Assembly (NCBI GenBank): GCA_963675135.1
Contig: OY776119.1
Coordinates: 80,593,727-80,657,726, forward strand
Reading direction: 5' to 3'
Length of the DNA: 64,000 nt
DNA from: Galeopsis tetrahit
Taxonomy: Eukaryota; Streptophyta; Magnoliopsida; Lamiales; Lamiaceae
Shown: in pieces, positions 12,143 to 23,113 of the stretch
How positions within the stretch are numbered: position 1 is the stretch's first letter
How the letters are laid out: each line of letters begins with the position of its first letter
Translations under genes and position numbers: made by a program
The notes under the pieces: model-generated
The model's input: only the letters and a program-made list of their open reading frames with translations
What the model was told of the DNA's origin: nothing
The model's database searches: none

Positions 12143-13595
12143 AACTTCAAATAGAGCATCGGAGTTCGGCATCGCACACACAGGCGTAGTCGTCATAGCC
12201 TTTTTTAGTACTTCAAACGCTTGCTCACTCTGGGTACTCCACTCGAAGCCTCCTTTTTTTGTCATCTCAGTTAAAGGCCTTGATATAGTCCCGTAGTCTT
12301 TGAAAAATTTCCAATAATACCCAGTTAATCATATAAATCCCCGTAAGGCCCTTAGGTTTTTTGGTTTTGGCCACTCTTGCATAGCTTCCACCTTGGTCGA
12401 ATCTAATCGTACTCCTTCCGTTGTTATGATATGTCCGAGATATTCCACCATCGTTTCCTCAAATGTACATTTTGTTTTCTTGATGTAGAGCTCATGCTGA
12501 TGTAGAATTTGCAAAATTGTTCGAAGGTGTTGTAGGTGCTCCTTCCAAGTCCTAGAATAAATCAAAATGTCATCAAATAATACTAGGACAAATTTATGTA
12601 AATGAGTTTCAAAGATTTTATTCATTGCTCCCTGAAATGTTGACGGGGCATTACATAGTCCAAAGGGCATTACGAGGTATTCGTAATGATCATGGTGCGT
12701 TCAGAACGCTGTTTTCGGGATATCTTCCTCCGTTACCCGAATCTGATGGTATCCTGCTCTTAGGTCGAGCTTGGTAAAGTATTTTGATCCTCCAAGTTCA
12801 TCTAGCATATCTTCTATGGTCGGAATTGGGAACCGATCCTTGATCGTTGCTGCATTCAACGCTCGATAGTCCGTGAAAAATCGCCACGTACCTTCTTTCT
12901 TTTTACGAGGAGAATCGAAGATGAGTACGAGCTTGAACTTGGGCGAATTAACCCAGTTTCAAGCTTGTCCTTCACTTGCCGCTCGATCTATTCTTTTTGG
13001 AAGTGGGCATATCGATAGGGATGTACATTGATTGGTTAAGCTTCACCTTTAAGTGGTACTAGGTGATCAAACACCCTTCTTGGTGGTAAGCCTTTCGGTT
13101 CTTGGAATATGTGTTCGAATTCTTGTAGAAGTACTTCCAAGGTTGGCGGTTGTTCATGTTGTTGTGGTGTTTCTTGCTTTTGTTCCGCAATGCGAATATC
13201 ATAACATTGAGCCCCTCTTTTGTACATTCGTTCAATGCTTTCAAGCCTACCTCAACTGGTTGTTTGTCGACTCTTGTTTTAAGTATAACGTCTTGATTGT
13301 TCCACCTAAATTCCATCGTATTGTCGCTGTAATCTGTGATTACTCGACCTAACTTCTCAAGCCATTGTACGCCCAACACTATATCCGGTCCCACTACTGG
13401 TAGAGCGTATAGGTCTGCTGTGATGGTCACTCCTTGCATTCGTATTGGAATATTATTGTACTGATGGCTGCATTCAAGGGCTTCTCCATTTACTACTCGG
13501 ACTCGAAATGGTTCTACCTTGCTGCTCTGTATTTGTAGCTTAGATGCTAATCTTTTGTTGATGAAATTATGCGATAATCCGTTATCTACCAACAC
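12143..13595 (-). pseudogene. Ty3 protease and reverse transcriptase, broken
   Basis: The protease-like part (13595-13059) has L-V-D-N-G-L-S-H-N-F-I-N, with N in place of the usual S or T of the D-[ST]-G site, followed by V-V-G-P-D-I-V-L-G-V-Q-W-L. The reverse transcriptase continues to about 12329 and shows M-P-F-G-L-C-N-A-P-S-T-F-Q and the catalytic block L-F-D-D-I-L-I-Y-S. Frames are interrupted near 13000-12670. The RNase H start lies between 12329 and the solo LTR. Confidence 0.85.
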
Positions 13596-13764
13596 GACTG
13601 CTCATCGTTTTTTTACCCACGCTTCAAACATCAAGGTCCTTGGTCTGTTCACCCATGTTATCGCATGCATGGATATTTCAACTGTTCCCTCTTTTACTTA
13701 ATTATTCCGGGGGTTCCTCCTCGTCTTCTGTATCTGAATTTTCTGGTTCAATCAAGAAAATTTG

Positions 13765-14774
13765 TCAATTCTTACATTTATGCCCTGGTACAAATTTCTC
13801 ATCACAATTGAAGCATAAACCTTTTTCTCTCCTCTTTTTCATCTCATCCCAACTTAATCTTTTCATACTTGGAGCACTTGTTTTGCTACTGGTTCCATTA
13901 ACAATATTTTCTGCATTTTGATTTCCTCCAGTTTTGTAGTCTGTAATACCTCCATTAGTGCGCCTCTGTTCAGGACGTATGCCCCTTTTGGCAATGTTCA
14001 AATGCTCGTCTCGGATGGAGCTACTTCGATGGCATCAATATCTGTCTGTGGCCGACTCACTCGAACTTCAGACGCCAAATCTACTTTTAAACCCCCTATA
14101 AATGCCCCTACTAAGGCCTTATTTGGCCAATCTTAAACTCTGCTAGCTAACCTCTCGAATTCTTTCTGGTAATCTCGTAGAGTGCTGGTCTTTTTAATAT
14201 GGGCGAGCAGCTCGTCGTAGTCTGTAAAATCAGTTGGTCCGAATCGTACCAATAATTCTTTCTTGAAATCTTTCCACCTAATTTTCTTATCCTTTTTCTT
14301 ATACACTCTTCTTAACCATTGCCACCATATGTTGGCCTCTCCCTCAAGATAATAAGTCGCATACCTGACCTTGTCTCCTCGTTTAATTTCGTTCAAATCA
14401 AAATATTGTGTGATTCAGCTTAGCCACGATATTGGGTCGTCTCCATTGAAGGTTGGACAGAATAATTTGGGTTTTCCCCTTTGCCTATCCTCATTGTTCC
14501 TCCTCTAACCGTGGTTTCTTTCCTACTTGGTCGCCGTCTGCGTCGGGTTTACTTCCTCGCTCGAACTCGTATCTGAATTGCCCGACCCTTTCGAAGACGA
14601 ATTGGATCCGGATGATGCTTGTTTTCCTCGAACTAACTTGTTCATCATTCGTTCGATTTTACCCACTATATAGTCGATTTTTTCTACACGATCCCCCATA
14701 CTATGAAATCCAATTTTTAATTGATCGAATCGTCCTTCCAATAGTTCAATTCTCTTACGATGCGTACCTGCCAT
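13765..14774 (-). pseudogene. Ty3 gag with zinc knuckle, frameshifted
   Basis: The frame begins at 14774 (M-A-G-T-H-R-K-R-I-E) and breaks at about 14523. The retrotransposon gag core follows at 14396-14133 (A-N-I-W-W-Q-W-L and D-F-K-K-E-L-L-V-R-F). The zinc knuckle C-F-N-C-D-E-K-F-V-P-G-H-K-C sits near 13800. Three fragments in different frames make up what would be one gag protein. Confidence 0.85.
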
Positions 14775-14799
14775 TTCTTAGCGTGATTCTCAGTATCTC

Positions 14800-14816
14800 T
14801 CAATGAAAGCACCAAT
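14800..14816 (-). other. Primer-binding site of the Ty3 element
   Basis: On the minus strand, directly after the 5' LTR, the sequence reads aTTGGTGCTTTCATTGAG, a form seen in many plant Ty3 elements. The tRNA was not assigned. Confidence 0.6.
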
Positions 14817-14817
14817 T

Positions 14818-15201
14818 TGATGAGAACCACGCCGTCTCACTCTGATTCCGGCAAATCCCTAACTTAGGCCAGCAAGATTGACGGCTGCAAAACAAGATTT
14901 GCGCAAGAATACTTCTATTATCTGATAAATGTTTACAATGCCTTCAAAGGCTTATATAATAAGCCACGAAAATAACTGCCTGAGGCCCATCTAAATCAAT
15001 TACTAATGCCCAATCTAACATCTCATATTCATAAATTAATTACATATTTTCCGTAATAGGCCCAACATTCATACTTGGCCCAACTTCATTTTAACTTTGG
15101 TCATTATCATGGCCCCCATCACATTTTGGTTTGTTGTTCTTAACCTTGCTCGTTGTGCTTTATTATAGGCATTCTTCAGCCCACGCGATTCATCCGTATC
15201 A
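14818..15201 (-). repeat. 5' LTR of the Ty3 chromovirus
   Basis: Starts TGATGAGAACC and ends CATCCGTATCA on the plus strand, 384 bp, matching 8582-8970. It is followed by the duplication GCAGG (15202-15206). Confidence 0.9.
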
Positions 15202-15205
15202 GCAG

Positions 15206-15420
15206 GTTACAACATCATCTTCGATTGTGCCCAATTAGTATTTGTAAGAAAGTTTGGGAGTCACTTTGGTCTAATGTTATTTGGGCCATATGGAAACATA
15301 AGAAACAACACTATTTTCTCTAACATTACTAAGGTTTTAAGCTCTTCATCTTGCATTGAATTCTGAAGGATGGCATATTGTTGCCCTTAAATGTGGCCTT
15401 GTTTGAACAAGAAAATGATC
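15206..15420 (+). pseudogene. LINE reverse transcriptase C-terminal remnant, part 2
   Basis: Continues the remnant split by the Ty3 element. A short in-frame stretch reads S-I-C-K-K-V-W-E-S-L-W-S-N-V-I-W-A-I-W-K (about 15234-15300), typical of the extreme C-terminus of plant LINE ORF2. The copy B equivalent is near 52560-52620 and carries a stop. Confidence 0.7.
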
Positions 15421-15449
15421 GAATATATATATTATACATTATAATTATA

Positions 15450-17038
15450 CTCCCTCCTCCCTCCGTACCTGCAGGATTACGTACTTTCATATGTAGATAG
15501 ACACGTATATTAAGAAAGTGTAATAATGAGAAAAGTTTTAAGAAGTAATTTTGTAAAACTTTATGTTGGGATATGAATCCTAAAACAAGTTCTATTTGAT
15601 GATGAGATGAGTTTTGATAAGCCAAAAAGAGGACTTGAATATATTCTAAGTGTTAACCGATCTGTTATGGAAGTCGTCTTGTGTAAAGACAAGATCACAC
15701 AATATTAAGTAAATACTGAAATATGACTAAGTATGAAAGTAAAGATTACTTGATATTATAGGTTGAAAGATAAGCTTTAATTGTTGTATAGAAGCTTATG
15801 TTTATATTCTGTTTGTAATAGTCTTTAGGATGACTAAGTTGATCTATAAAGCTTAATGTAATAGAATAGATTAAATAGCTTAGATAGGACAAGAAGAGTT
15901 CTACAGAAGATTGTGAAGACTAGAAGATTTGTAAAGACCAGAAGACATGAAGAAGTCAGAAATATTCTAAGTATAGAATATGCTGAACAAGACGAGTCAA
16001 AATTAAGTTGGAAGCAAGTCAGAAACAAGTGAAAAGGAACTTGAAGTTAGTTGGAAACAGAATAACCGACGTATGCTTAAAGATACAAATCAAGAAGTCG
16101 TTATATGAGTTAGTTAAAGGAAGTTTTCGAGAAAGGTTGTTGGATAACAAACTTATCTTGAATACTAGATGTCTATAAATATATAAAGACATTGAACATG
16201 AAAAGACTACTGAATCTACGCATATTGAAGCATTCAAGCAAAGAAGTCTTAAAGCAGTCTCAGAGTTCAAAGGAAGAAAGAAGAAAGAAACCCAGAAAAG
16301 ACAAGTACATTCGAAGAAGGCTTATTAAAGAAACATATAAGTTTTTCTTTATTGTTTTAGTTTTGTACAAGCTTGATAGTTGCTTGAGAAATCACTAGTT
16401 GTTAGATCGAAGATATATCTGGTGATATATTCGAGAAGATCGAAGTCTTAATCTTGAGACTTAAAAGACAAGAACAGAAGAGTTAATAAAATATCACGAA
16501 CTTGGTTTGTGAGAGTGGATGTAGACGATTTGTCGAACCACTATAAATCTTGTGTTTGATTTACTTACAGTTTATTTGATAATTGTTCATATTGTGAATT
16601 CGTATAATTAACACGATTGTCAAATTGAGTTGAATAGACGAGTCTTGATAAATTGCAGAATAGACTAGTAAAGTTCATATTTTGTTAGTTTAGTAAAATC
16701 TTGTAAAATAGCCTATTAATCTGATATTCCGCATAGTTAATCTCTGATATTTTAGAAAAGTTTTAAAAGTCCATTCACCCATCCCCTCTAGACTTTTAGG
16801 CTAGTTCTAATCTTAAGTCAACTACTTGGGACAAACACTTTATGTATAAAGTAAATAAATGAGTTGACTTTTGTATATGTGTGGAGAAAAAGTAATGACA
16901 TTTGTGTAAAATAGAGAATATTGTGAATTATGAGGGTGAAGTTTATAAAGAGTTTTTCATTTTAATTTTAAGTATGTGAAAGTTATTGTGAGACGTCCCG
17001 AAAAGGGAAGTGTGAAAGTAATTGGTTGACAGAGGGAG
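15450..17038. mobile_element. Stowaway-like MITE, split by solo LTR V
   Basis: The left end CTCCCTCC and right end GACAGAGGGAG are inverted repeats of the Stowaway type, flanked by TA (15448-15449 and 17039-17040). Without the inserted LTR it would be about 310 bp. Copy B has no counterpart at the matching place (about 52750-52860). Confidence 0.72.
15565..16837 (+). mobile_element. Solo LTR V of a Sirevirus (Y-related family)
   Basis: Starts TGTTGGGATATGAATCC and ends TTGGGACAAACA, 1273 bp. The perfect duplication CTTTA lies at 15560-15564 and 16838-16842. TATA box TATAAATA at 16174-16181. No internal region, so it is a recombined solo LTR. Confidence 0.92.
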
Positions 17039-17253
17039 TATAATATTACTATAAATAAGTTTGAAAATATATAATCATAATTATACTTTGCAAATTAATT
17101 AGATAAAGTACAAAGTAGGTACAACTTAAGAAGCAAAGATAGCGTCTCTCATGGTTGCATATATTATAAATTAACAACCAATCACATACACGACACTATA
17201 TTCACACACTAATTTAATTACGACTCAAAATTAATTCTCACAGAACAATACAA

Positions 17254-17914
17254 CTAAACATGGAGTGGGGTGGAGTTATATCCCGTCGGCGTGACAGCTG
17301 TGGCGATCTCCGGCCTCCTCCCACGCTTCGACAGGCTGTTTTCGGCGAACTTGAGACTGCCGTTGTGCAAACCCTTTTCCCCCTCCGACGAATAATAACT
17401 CTCTTATGTATTCTTGCTGTCCTTGGACGACGCCAGAAACATGCTCCCCCACTGCGGGAAGTGGATGAACGCCACCGGAATAGTGCAGGCCACCGCCATG
17501 ACCCCCATGAAAGTGAGCCCGTGCGCGGTGGAGAATTTGGTGGTGGATAAGAACACCAACTGCGTTAATCCGCAGCCGAAATTACCACCGGCACCGGTGA
17601 GGCCGGAGATAATGCCTAATGATCGTCGGGAAACGAAAGGGATGATGCCGTAGGAGGCACCACAGGCGGCTTGAGCATGGAATGAAAAGAAGATCAGGGA
17701 TGCAATTGCCATATAAATTGAGTTTGCACGCCCTAGCCAAATGTAGAACACACCTCCTAGGGTTTGGGTTATCCACAAAGTCCACAGCCTTCAACTCATT
17801 CTGAATCTTCGCGATGCTCGGTCCGATAAGTATCCTCCGAGCGGGCGTGCTACAAAGTTCGTCATCCCGAAGGCTGCCGCTACCATCCCCGCGGTGTGGA
17901 GTTTTAGACTGAAC
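17254..17914 (-). pseudogene. NRT2 nitrate transporter pseudogene A, exon 3
   Basis: Collinear with exon 3 of the intact gene (52975-53650), including the same stop position (CTA on the plus strand, 17254-17256) and the same acceptor at the upstream end. It is 15 bp shorter because of a deletion near 17375. Two premature stops are visible: a glycine codon turned to TGA about 25 codons after the internal Met (near 17795), and a glutamate codon turned to TAA at 17404-17406. The conserved G-N-F-G-G-G motif reads G-N-F-G-C-G. The rest of the gene is dispersed (18027-18142, 41730-41881) or lost, so no transporter can be made. Confidence 0.92.
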
Positions 17915-18026
17915 CTGAATTGATCAACAATAATTAATTTTCACTTAATTATATATACTCAATTTTTTTTTTAATTTGAACAATGTGATATTTTCTGCAA
18001 ATATTCAAGAATAATGGAAAACAAAC

Positions 18027-18142
18027 CTGTCGTAGAAATACTCTGCAATAACATTGTTGATGCAAAGTTGAATTCCATTAGAATAGCCGTATATGAAGAA
18101 AAACACCCATGTTCTATAATTTGTAACAGCGTACTTGAGTAC
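18027..18142 (-). pseudogene. NRT2 pseudogene A, exon 2
   Basis: The same 116-bp length as exon 2 of the intact gene (53763-53878), with both splice sites kept. It reads through as V-L-K-Y-A-V-T-N-Y-R-T-W-V-F without a stop, one transmembrane segment of the transporter. The upstream intron is interrupted by element X at 18192. Confidence 0.92.
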
Positions 18143-18186
18143 CTATCATATTTCAACACATAAGATTTATTTAAATATCCTGAGGC

Positions 18187-18191
18187 ATAAA
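18187..18191. repeat. Left target site duplication ATAAA of element X
   Basis: ATAAA here and at 41681-41685. Joining the flanks restores the intron order seen in copy B. The copy at 33097-33101 belongs to the 930-bp duplicated block. Confidence 0.85.
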
Positions 18192-19680
18192 TGTTGGTCC
18201 AGAAAGGAGTATATAACAAGTGTATGGGGGGGAATACACTTGTATGCAATTTCTTTTTCAAACTTGATCAAACCAGAGATCAGCAATGTTGTCTTGGACA
18301 ACTCTGCTGAAGATGTATAACTTCTTAGAGATAACCAAGCTACTAAGTACTATTAAGTACTTAGTTGAATGACTATCTAAGTTAGTTATAAGTGCGGAAT
18401 AGGTGGTTGGCCCTTTAGTTTAAACTCCTTTAAGTTCTGAAATCACTTTAATCAACATAGTCCAGTTTTCAGGGAACTTGTCCAATTCAGTTTTTGCACA
18501 GTTTATAGCATATGTCTTTGAAAGGTTCAGTTTTGTGTTCAGTGTTGAATGTATGAAAGTACTTGCAAGTAAATCAACACAAGAGTTTTAGAGGTTTAGA
18601 GACTCAAGCTCCTACATCCACTTTCCCTGATTGAACAGGATAATTCCTTCACTTCTTGGAATTAACTTGTTTTATAGTGCCAAGGTGCACTTGATCAAGA
18701 ACACCACTCCTTGGTGAATTGATCCCTAGGATGTCTAGAGTCCTAGTACCCTCTTCTCAACTCAGAACTGAATTGTTCTTCTCTCAACAGTCAGCTCCTA
18801 CCACTTCAACTACTACAACCTTCTCACTTTCTCACTTGAAAGGGGTAAGGGTTGAAGTAAGGTTTCCAACTAATGAGATATCCTTTACAATGAAGATCAG
18901 TGTATAAGGATAGTATATCTCTCTAAGCTTGTATGGATATACAATGGGGTTCAGCTTAGATGAAGTGTATGAAGACTAAGATAGTCTCTTTGTAAGCTTG
19001 AGAGCATTTGTTAACTTGTAGGATAGTTGGCTTGGTAGTTGGTGCTTCAAATGGTCTTCACACTTCTATATTTATAGACAAATTTGAGGATTTGCCCGTT
19101 GGAGAGGCAGTCCCAAATTGCTATAAATGTCTTCCTTGAGTTCTTCAAACTGGAAGACAGATTCTTGATAGTGATATGTCCTTATTTGGGTAATAAACGA
19201 CTGTTTAGACTTTGTCTTCATTCTTTAGCACTCTTCCCAATGTTTGACTTCAAGATTCTCTTGATTGAGCATGGACATGGCTTCTGAAGGTTGATCCAAT
19301 GATAGGACAACATTCCTTATCAAATGGACAACTCTGCTTATCACTATCAGCAGACTTTGCTTATCAGCATAGTTAGCTTGCTCCTTTCAGATGACTTGGC
19401 TCTATCCCTTTGCTTCTTTTGCATGTATCCTTAGCATGTTTCTTTGAAGACTTTAGGGTATAGTTGTCTTAATCTTTTCAGCATAGTTGGTCTTTGTCTT
19501 TCAGAAGACTTGTTCTGGTTTAATTCTGCTGAGACAACTCTTCTGGACAACTCTCCTGATCAGCATGTTTGTCCTTCAGTGATCTTGGCAATCATTCCAG
19601 AATTTGAGCCTTGAGGGAACTTGTTCTTGATAGACTTTAAAGTATATGTTCCCCCTCACATTGTGCATCTAATAACTAAC
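18192..19680 (-). repeat. 3' LTR of X, first part (split by element Y)
   Basis: Starts TGTTGGTCCAGAAAGG on the plus strand and is collinear with 40054-41543. It contains a minus-strand TATA region near 19068-19080. Short 67-codon open frames in both LTR copies are not likely genes. The last 5 bases, CTAAC, form the left duplication of Y. Confidence 0.9.
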
Positions 19681-19820
19681 TGTTGGGATATGAATCCTAA
19701 TACAAGTTCTATTTGATGATGAGATAAGTTTTGATAAGCCAAAAAGTAGACTTGAATATTTTCTAAGTGTTGACTGAACTAGTCTAGTTATGAAGTCATC
19801 TTGAGCAGATCAGTAGAGTC

Positions 19821-19895
19821 CACAAGACAAGTGCTAGTCCACAAGACAAGTACTAGTTCACAAGACAAGTACTAGTTCATAAGACAAGTAAAGTT
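19821..19895 (+). repeat. 19-bp tandem repeats in U3 of the Y LTR
   Basis: Almost four copies of 'cacaagacaagtactagtt', at 19821, 19840, 19859 and 19878, the last degenerate. The same array is in the 3' LTR at 31744-31818. Its position some 500 bp upstream of the TATA box is where retrotransposon enhancer repeats usually lie. Confidence 0.85.
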
Positions 19896-20397
19896 AACAT
19901 GATAAGTATAAAAGAGAAAAAGACAAGTACATATAAATATGTTGATACTTTGTATAAGTGTTAGGATTTATACTGAGCTATATTAAAAGATGTATAGAAG
20001 CTCATGTTTTACGATTTATATTTGTATATTTGATGTATAGATTCTTAAGTTGACTAAGCTATGTTATAAAGCTTAAAGTAATGTAATAGTCTTGTTAGGA
20101 TTAGATAATAGGACTAGATTAGTTCTATGATGTAATCTGAAGAAGAAGTCTACTGCACAAGACAAGTAAAAGACGAAGTCTACTACTGGAGAACAAGACA
20201 GGTGCGCAAGACTACAAGACAAGACGAGAAGAACTAATGAGTTAGTTACAGAAGCGCGTATTGAAGATAAAGATTAAAGAGTTAGTTAAGGAATAACTAA
20301 TTAACTGAAGAAACGCGTGGATGGATAAGAAGAATCAGTTATAAGTTAGTTTTCAAGAAAGGTTGTTACACAACTGAAAGTTCTTGAAATTAAAGTC

Positions 20398-20405
20398 TAT
20401 AAATA
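20398..20405 (+). promoter_or_regulatory. TATA box of the Y 5' LTR promoter
   Basis: TATAAATA in 'gtctataaatacc', conserved at the corresponding place in solo LTRs V and W and in the 3' LTR (32321-32328). Confidence 0.75.
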
Positions 20406-21033
20406 CCGTAAGGTATTGATCGATTAGAGACTACTGATACTACTATATACTGAAGCATTATTGAAGATTCAAGCAAAGCAAATACTCTCAGAGTTTGAAA
20501 ATTCAGAAAGAAGCCAGAAGACAAGTGAAGAACAAGGAGGCTACTACTGAAGACAGAGAAGTTTACTTTTATGTTTTTGTTTTCAAGCTGCTAGTTACTT
20601 GTAAAATAGCTAGTTAGATCGAAGAGGCACTTGGTAGTGTTTTCGAGAAGATCTAAGTCTTATATCTTGGGACTTAAAATCACAAGACTACTCGATTGGA
20701 AGAGTAATAAATTTCACAACTGGGTTTGTGAGAGTGGATGTAGACAAGTTGTCGAACCACTATAAATTCGTCGTGTGTTGGTTTACTTTCTTGTTTGTTT
20801 AATTGCTTAATTGATTAATTGCCTATCTAAACAAGACAAGTAGAGTGTTCATAACAATAGTTCGAATTACGAATATAAGTTGAGTATAAACTAGATTGGG
20901 CTCATTATTACTTTGATTAATTCCGCATTACGTATTCTGATATATTGAAAGATTTTTAAAAGTCTATTCACCCCTCCCCTCTAGACTTTTACTAGCTTAC
21001 TTAATATTATAAACTCAACTTGGGACCAACAAG

Positions 21034-21045
21034 TGGTATCAGAGC
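21034..21045 (+). other. Primer-binding site of Y (initiator Met tRNA type)
   Basis: TGGTATCAGAGC two bases after the LTR end, the standard copia primer site complementary to the 3' end of initiator methionine tRNA. Confidence 0.9.
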
Positions 21046-21193
21046 AGTGGTTTTCGAAATGCAGTTTCTTGATAACATTTAAAGACTTTAGGTGAAGTCT
21101 TGGTTCGTTTCTGTTCTGATTCATACCACACGTTCTTGATATATCTGTATCTTGATTTCTTGCTATTATCCTATCTGATCAAACTACTAAAAC

Positions 21194-23110
21194 ATGTCTC
21201 TTGAGATAAGTGCTAATAAACTTCCCAAGTTCTCTGTTCAGGACTACGACTACTGGAAGTTGAGGATGGAAGCCATTTTCAGCTCAACTCATGATTTGAT
21301 GGTATCTGTGATCAAAGAAGGACCAGTCGTGACCATGATCAGAAATACTGCTACACTGGACCCAACCAAAGAAGTTGGAGAGCTGATTGTTAAACCAAGG
21401 TCAGAATTGACTTCTGAAGAAATGCGTCAAAACAATTTGGATAGTCTTGCTAAGAACTATATTTTACACACCTTGCCAAACGAGTATCTTGGTAAAGTGT
21501 TAAAATGTAAGACTGCCAAGCAAATGTGGGACAAACTAGCTGTTCTTTGTGAAGGCACTACGCTGATCAAAGAAAGCAAACTGTCCACTGCTGTCCAAAG
21601 GTTTGAAACATTTAAGATGAAGCCAGGTGAATCCATTGATGAATTGGATACTCGATTTACTAAAATCATGAATGATCTTGAAGTACTAGGAAAGACTTAT
21701 ACTGAAAGAGAGATTAACCTAAGAATCTTGAAGGCTTTGGATGAAAGATGGAAAATGGTCAAGATGATCATTAAATCCACACAAGATATTGATTCGTGGC
21801 CTGCAGAAACCATGTTCCAGACTCTTAAGGCGCATGAGTTCGAATTAGATGAGGAAGAACCAATTACCAGTAGTGATAGGGAGAAAGCCGTGTCGAAGAA
21901 TGTTGCTTTTAAGTCCACTACGTCTAAGAGCTCTAGAGTAGACAGGTCCAAACCTGCTAGCATAAGAGACGAGTTAGACAAGTCTGATCTAAGTCTGAAA
22001 GATCAGATGAACCTTATGGTTAGGAAGTTCGACAGACTAAACAAACGCTATGGTAGATATAAAAAGTTTTATAGAGACTATAGAGGCTCAACTTCTAAGA
22101 ACTCGTTTGAGACCAGACGAGACCGAAACTCGTCCGAAAGGAGAGACGAAGTCTCGAAAAGTAACAGACGAGATAGAGAGTCCGATGATAGGAAGACTCA
22201 GCGTTCTGATAGAAGAGATAAGCGCAGGGATAAATCACCTATTAAAAAGTCTACTAACGATCCTTTATGCTATAACTGTGAGAAACCAGGTCACTACATT
22301 TACGAATGTCCAGACCTGAGCACTGATGATCGTGAAGAGCGCAAGGCGAGAAGGGAAAGAAGATACAACAGGGGTAAGAATGCAATGATGGCTAATAATG
22401 ACTCTGAAACGGACTCAGACGAGTTACCATCGTCTTCGTCTAGCTACCCGTCTGATCAAGATAAAGCATTCATAGTAGATGATGGACTCTGCTGCATGGC
22501 TAAAATTGAGCAAGAGGTATCATCTGCAACTTCATTCCAATCATGTGATGAATCAGACTCTGATGAAAGTGATACAGCCGATAGTGGTGTAGGGAGTAGT
22601 CTTCATCACTCTACTGGTGTGACTGAAGAAGACCTCCTACTCGCTAATAAGGCGTTCATGGAAGTCAGTGACGAAAACATCATTTTAAAACAAGAAATCA
22701 TTGATCTTAAGGAAGCTCAGTCCAAAGTAGATCCTAATATAACAGTCCTAAATGAACGCTTGCAAGAAGAGTTGAGACAACTCAAAGACAAGTGTGCATT
22801 GACAGACAAGTTGTATCAAGACCTACTTAAGACACATGCTACTCAGAAACATGAATTCAATGTTTTAAAAGGCAAGTGCAAAAAGCTTGAAGAACGTAAT
22901 AAGTTCTTAGAAACTGAGGTTGTCACTCTAGACCTTAAACTTACTGACCTGGTTAACTCCTCTAAGGTTAACCTTGAATTGTCAGATAGGTATAGGGTTC
23001 CTGCTGACAAGACAGGCATAGGTGCTGAGACACCTAGCTCGTCTACTCAAGTTCCTAAGAACCCTACTATTTTCATCTCAAGCTTTTTGACTAATGATAA
23101 AGGAAAATGA
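21194..23110 (+). CDS. Gag of Sirevirus Y
   Basis: A 638-residue frame from the first ATG after the primer site. An N-terminal Y-D-Y-W-K-L-R-M-E motif (about residues 18-26) and the UBN2-type capsid core (about 60-220) mark it as copia gag. One CCHC zinc knuckle, C-Y-N-C-E-K-P-G-H-Y-I-Y-E-C, sits at about 359-372, after a long Arg/Ser/Asp-rich stretch (about 285-350). The C-terminal part (about 495-610) is coiled-coil-like. The unusually long gag is a Sirevirus trait. The frame ends at TGA (23108-23110), and the same frame then stays open to 23731. Confidence 0.93.
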   Translation: MSLEISANKLPKFSVQDYDYWKLRMEAIFSSTHDLMVSVIKEGPVVTMIRNTATLDPTKEVGELIVKPRSELTSEEMRQNNLDSLAKNYILHTLPNEYLGKVLKCKTAKQMWDKLAVLCEGTTLIKESKLSTAVQRFETFKMKPGESIDELDTRFTKIMNDLEVLGKTYTEREINLRILKALDERWKMVKMIIKSTQDIDSWPAETMFQTLKAHEFELDEEEPITSSDREKAVSKNVAFKSTTSKSSRVDRSKPASIRDELDKSDLSLKDQMNLMVRKFDRLNKRYGRYKKFYRDYRGSTSKNSFETRRDRNSSERRDEVSKSNRRDRESDDRKTQRSDRRDKRRDKSPIKKSTNDPLCYNCEKPGHYIYECPDLSTDDREERKARRERRYNRGKNAMMANNDSETDSDELPSSSSSYPSDQDKAFIVDDGLCCMAKIEQEVSSATSFQSCDESDSDESDTADSGVGSSLHHSTGVTEEDLLLANKAFMEVSDENIILKQEIIDLKEAQSKVDPNITVLNERLQEELRQLKDKCALTDKLYQDLLKTHATQKHEFNVLKGKCKKLEERNKFLETEVVTLDLKLTDLVNSSKVNLELSDRYRVPADKTGIGAETPSSSTQVPKNPTIFISSFLTNDKGK

Positions 23111-23113
23111 CCA

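Larger units (their letters stand above)
8582..15201 (-). mobile_element. Ty3/gypsy chromovirus, degraded, with a nested solo LTR
   Basis: A minus-strand element with LTRs at 8582-8970 and 14818-15201 and a 5-bp duplication GCAGG. Order on the minus strand is gag, zinc knuckle, protease, reverse transcriptase, RNase H, integrase, chromodomain, so it is a chromovirus. Every domain is broken by frameshifts or stops. The RNase H region is interrupted by a solo Sirevirus LTR (10805-12142). It landed in the LINE remnant of copy A after the tandem duplication, since copy B has the empty site. Confidence 0.92.
6757..18191. repeat. Segmental duplication copy A (NRT2 pseudogene side), left part
   Basis: From about 6757 the sequence matches copy B from about 47494 in the same order and orientation. 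Examples are the block with 'cgcttccaagct' and 'atacgtgatttgattttgac' (6785-6840 versus 47525-47575), the 'tacggatgtatggcataag' block (7535 versus 51312), the LINE remnant (8203 versus 52255), and the nitrate transporter exons. Large insertions absent from copy B are listed separately. The duplication continues across element X to the exon stub at 41730-41881. Confidence 0.85.
19681..21031 (+). repeat. 5' LTR of Y
   Basis: TGTTGGGATATGAATCC to TTGGGACCAACA, 1351 bp. TATA box TATAAATA at 20398-20405. U3 carries the 19-bp tandem repeats described separately. Confidence 0.97.

Noticed and set aside
17260..17550. Plus-strand open frame opposite the NRT2 pseudogene (and its counterpart at 52981-53304)
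   Set aside because: It is the antisense shadow of exon 3, and its conservation follows from the transporter coding sequence on the minus strand.
19084..19287. 67-codon frame present in both X LTRs (also 40947-41150)
   Set aside because: Identical because the LTRs are copies. It lies in LTR sequence and has no recognisable domain.
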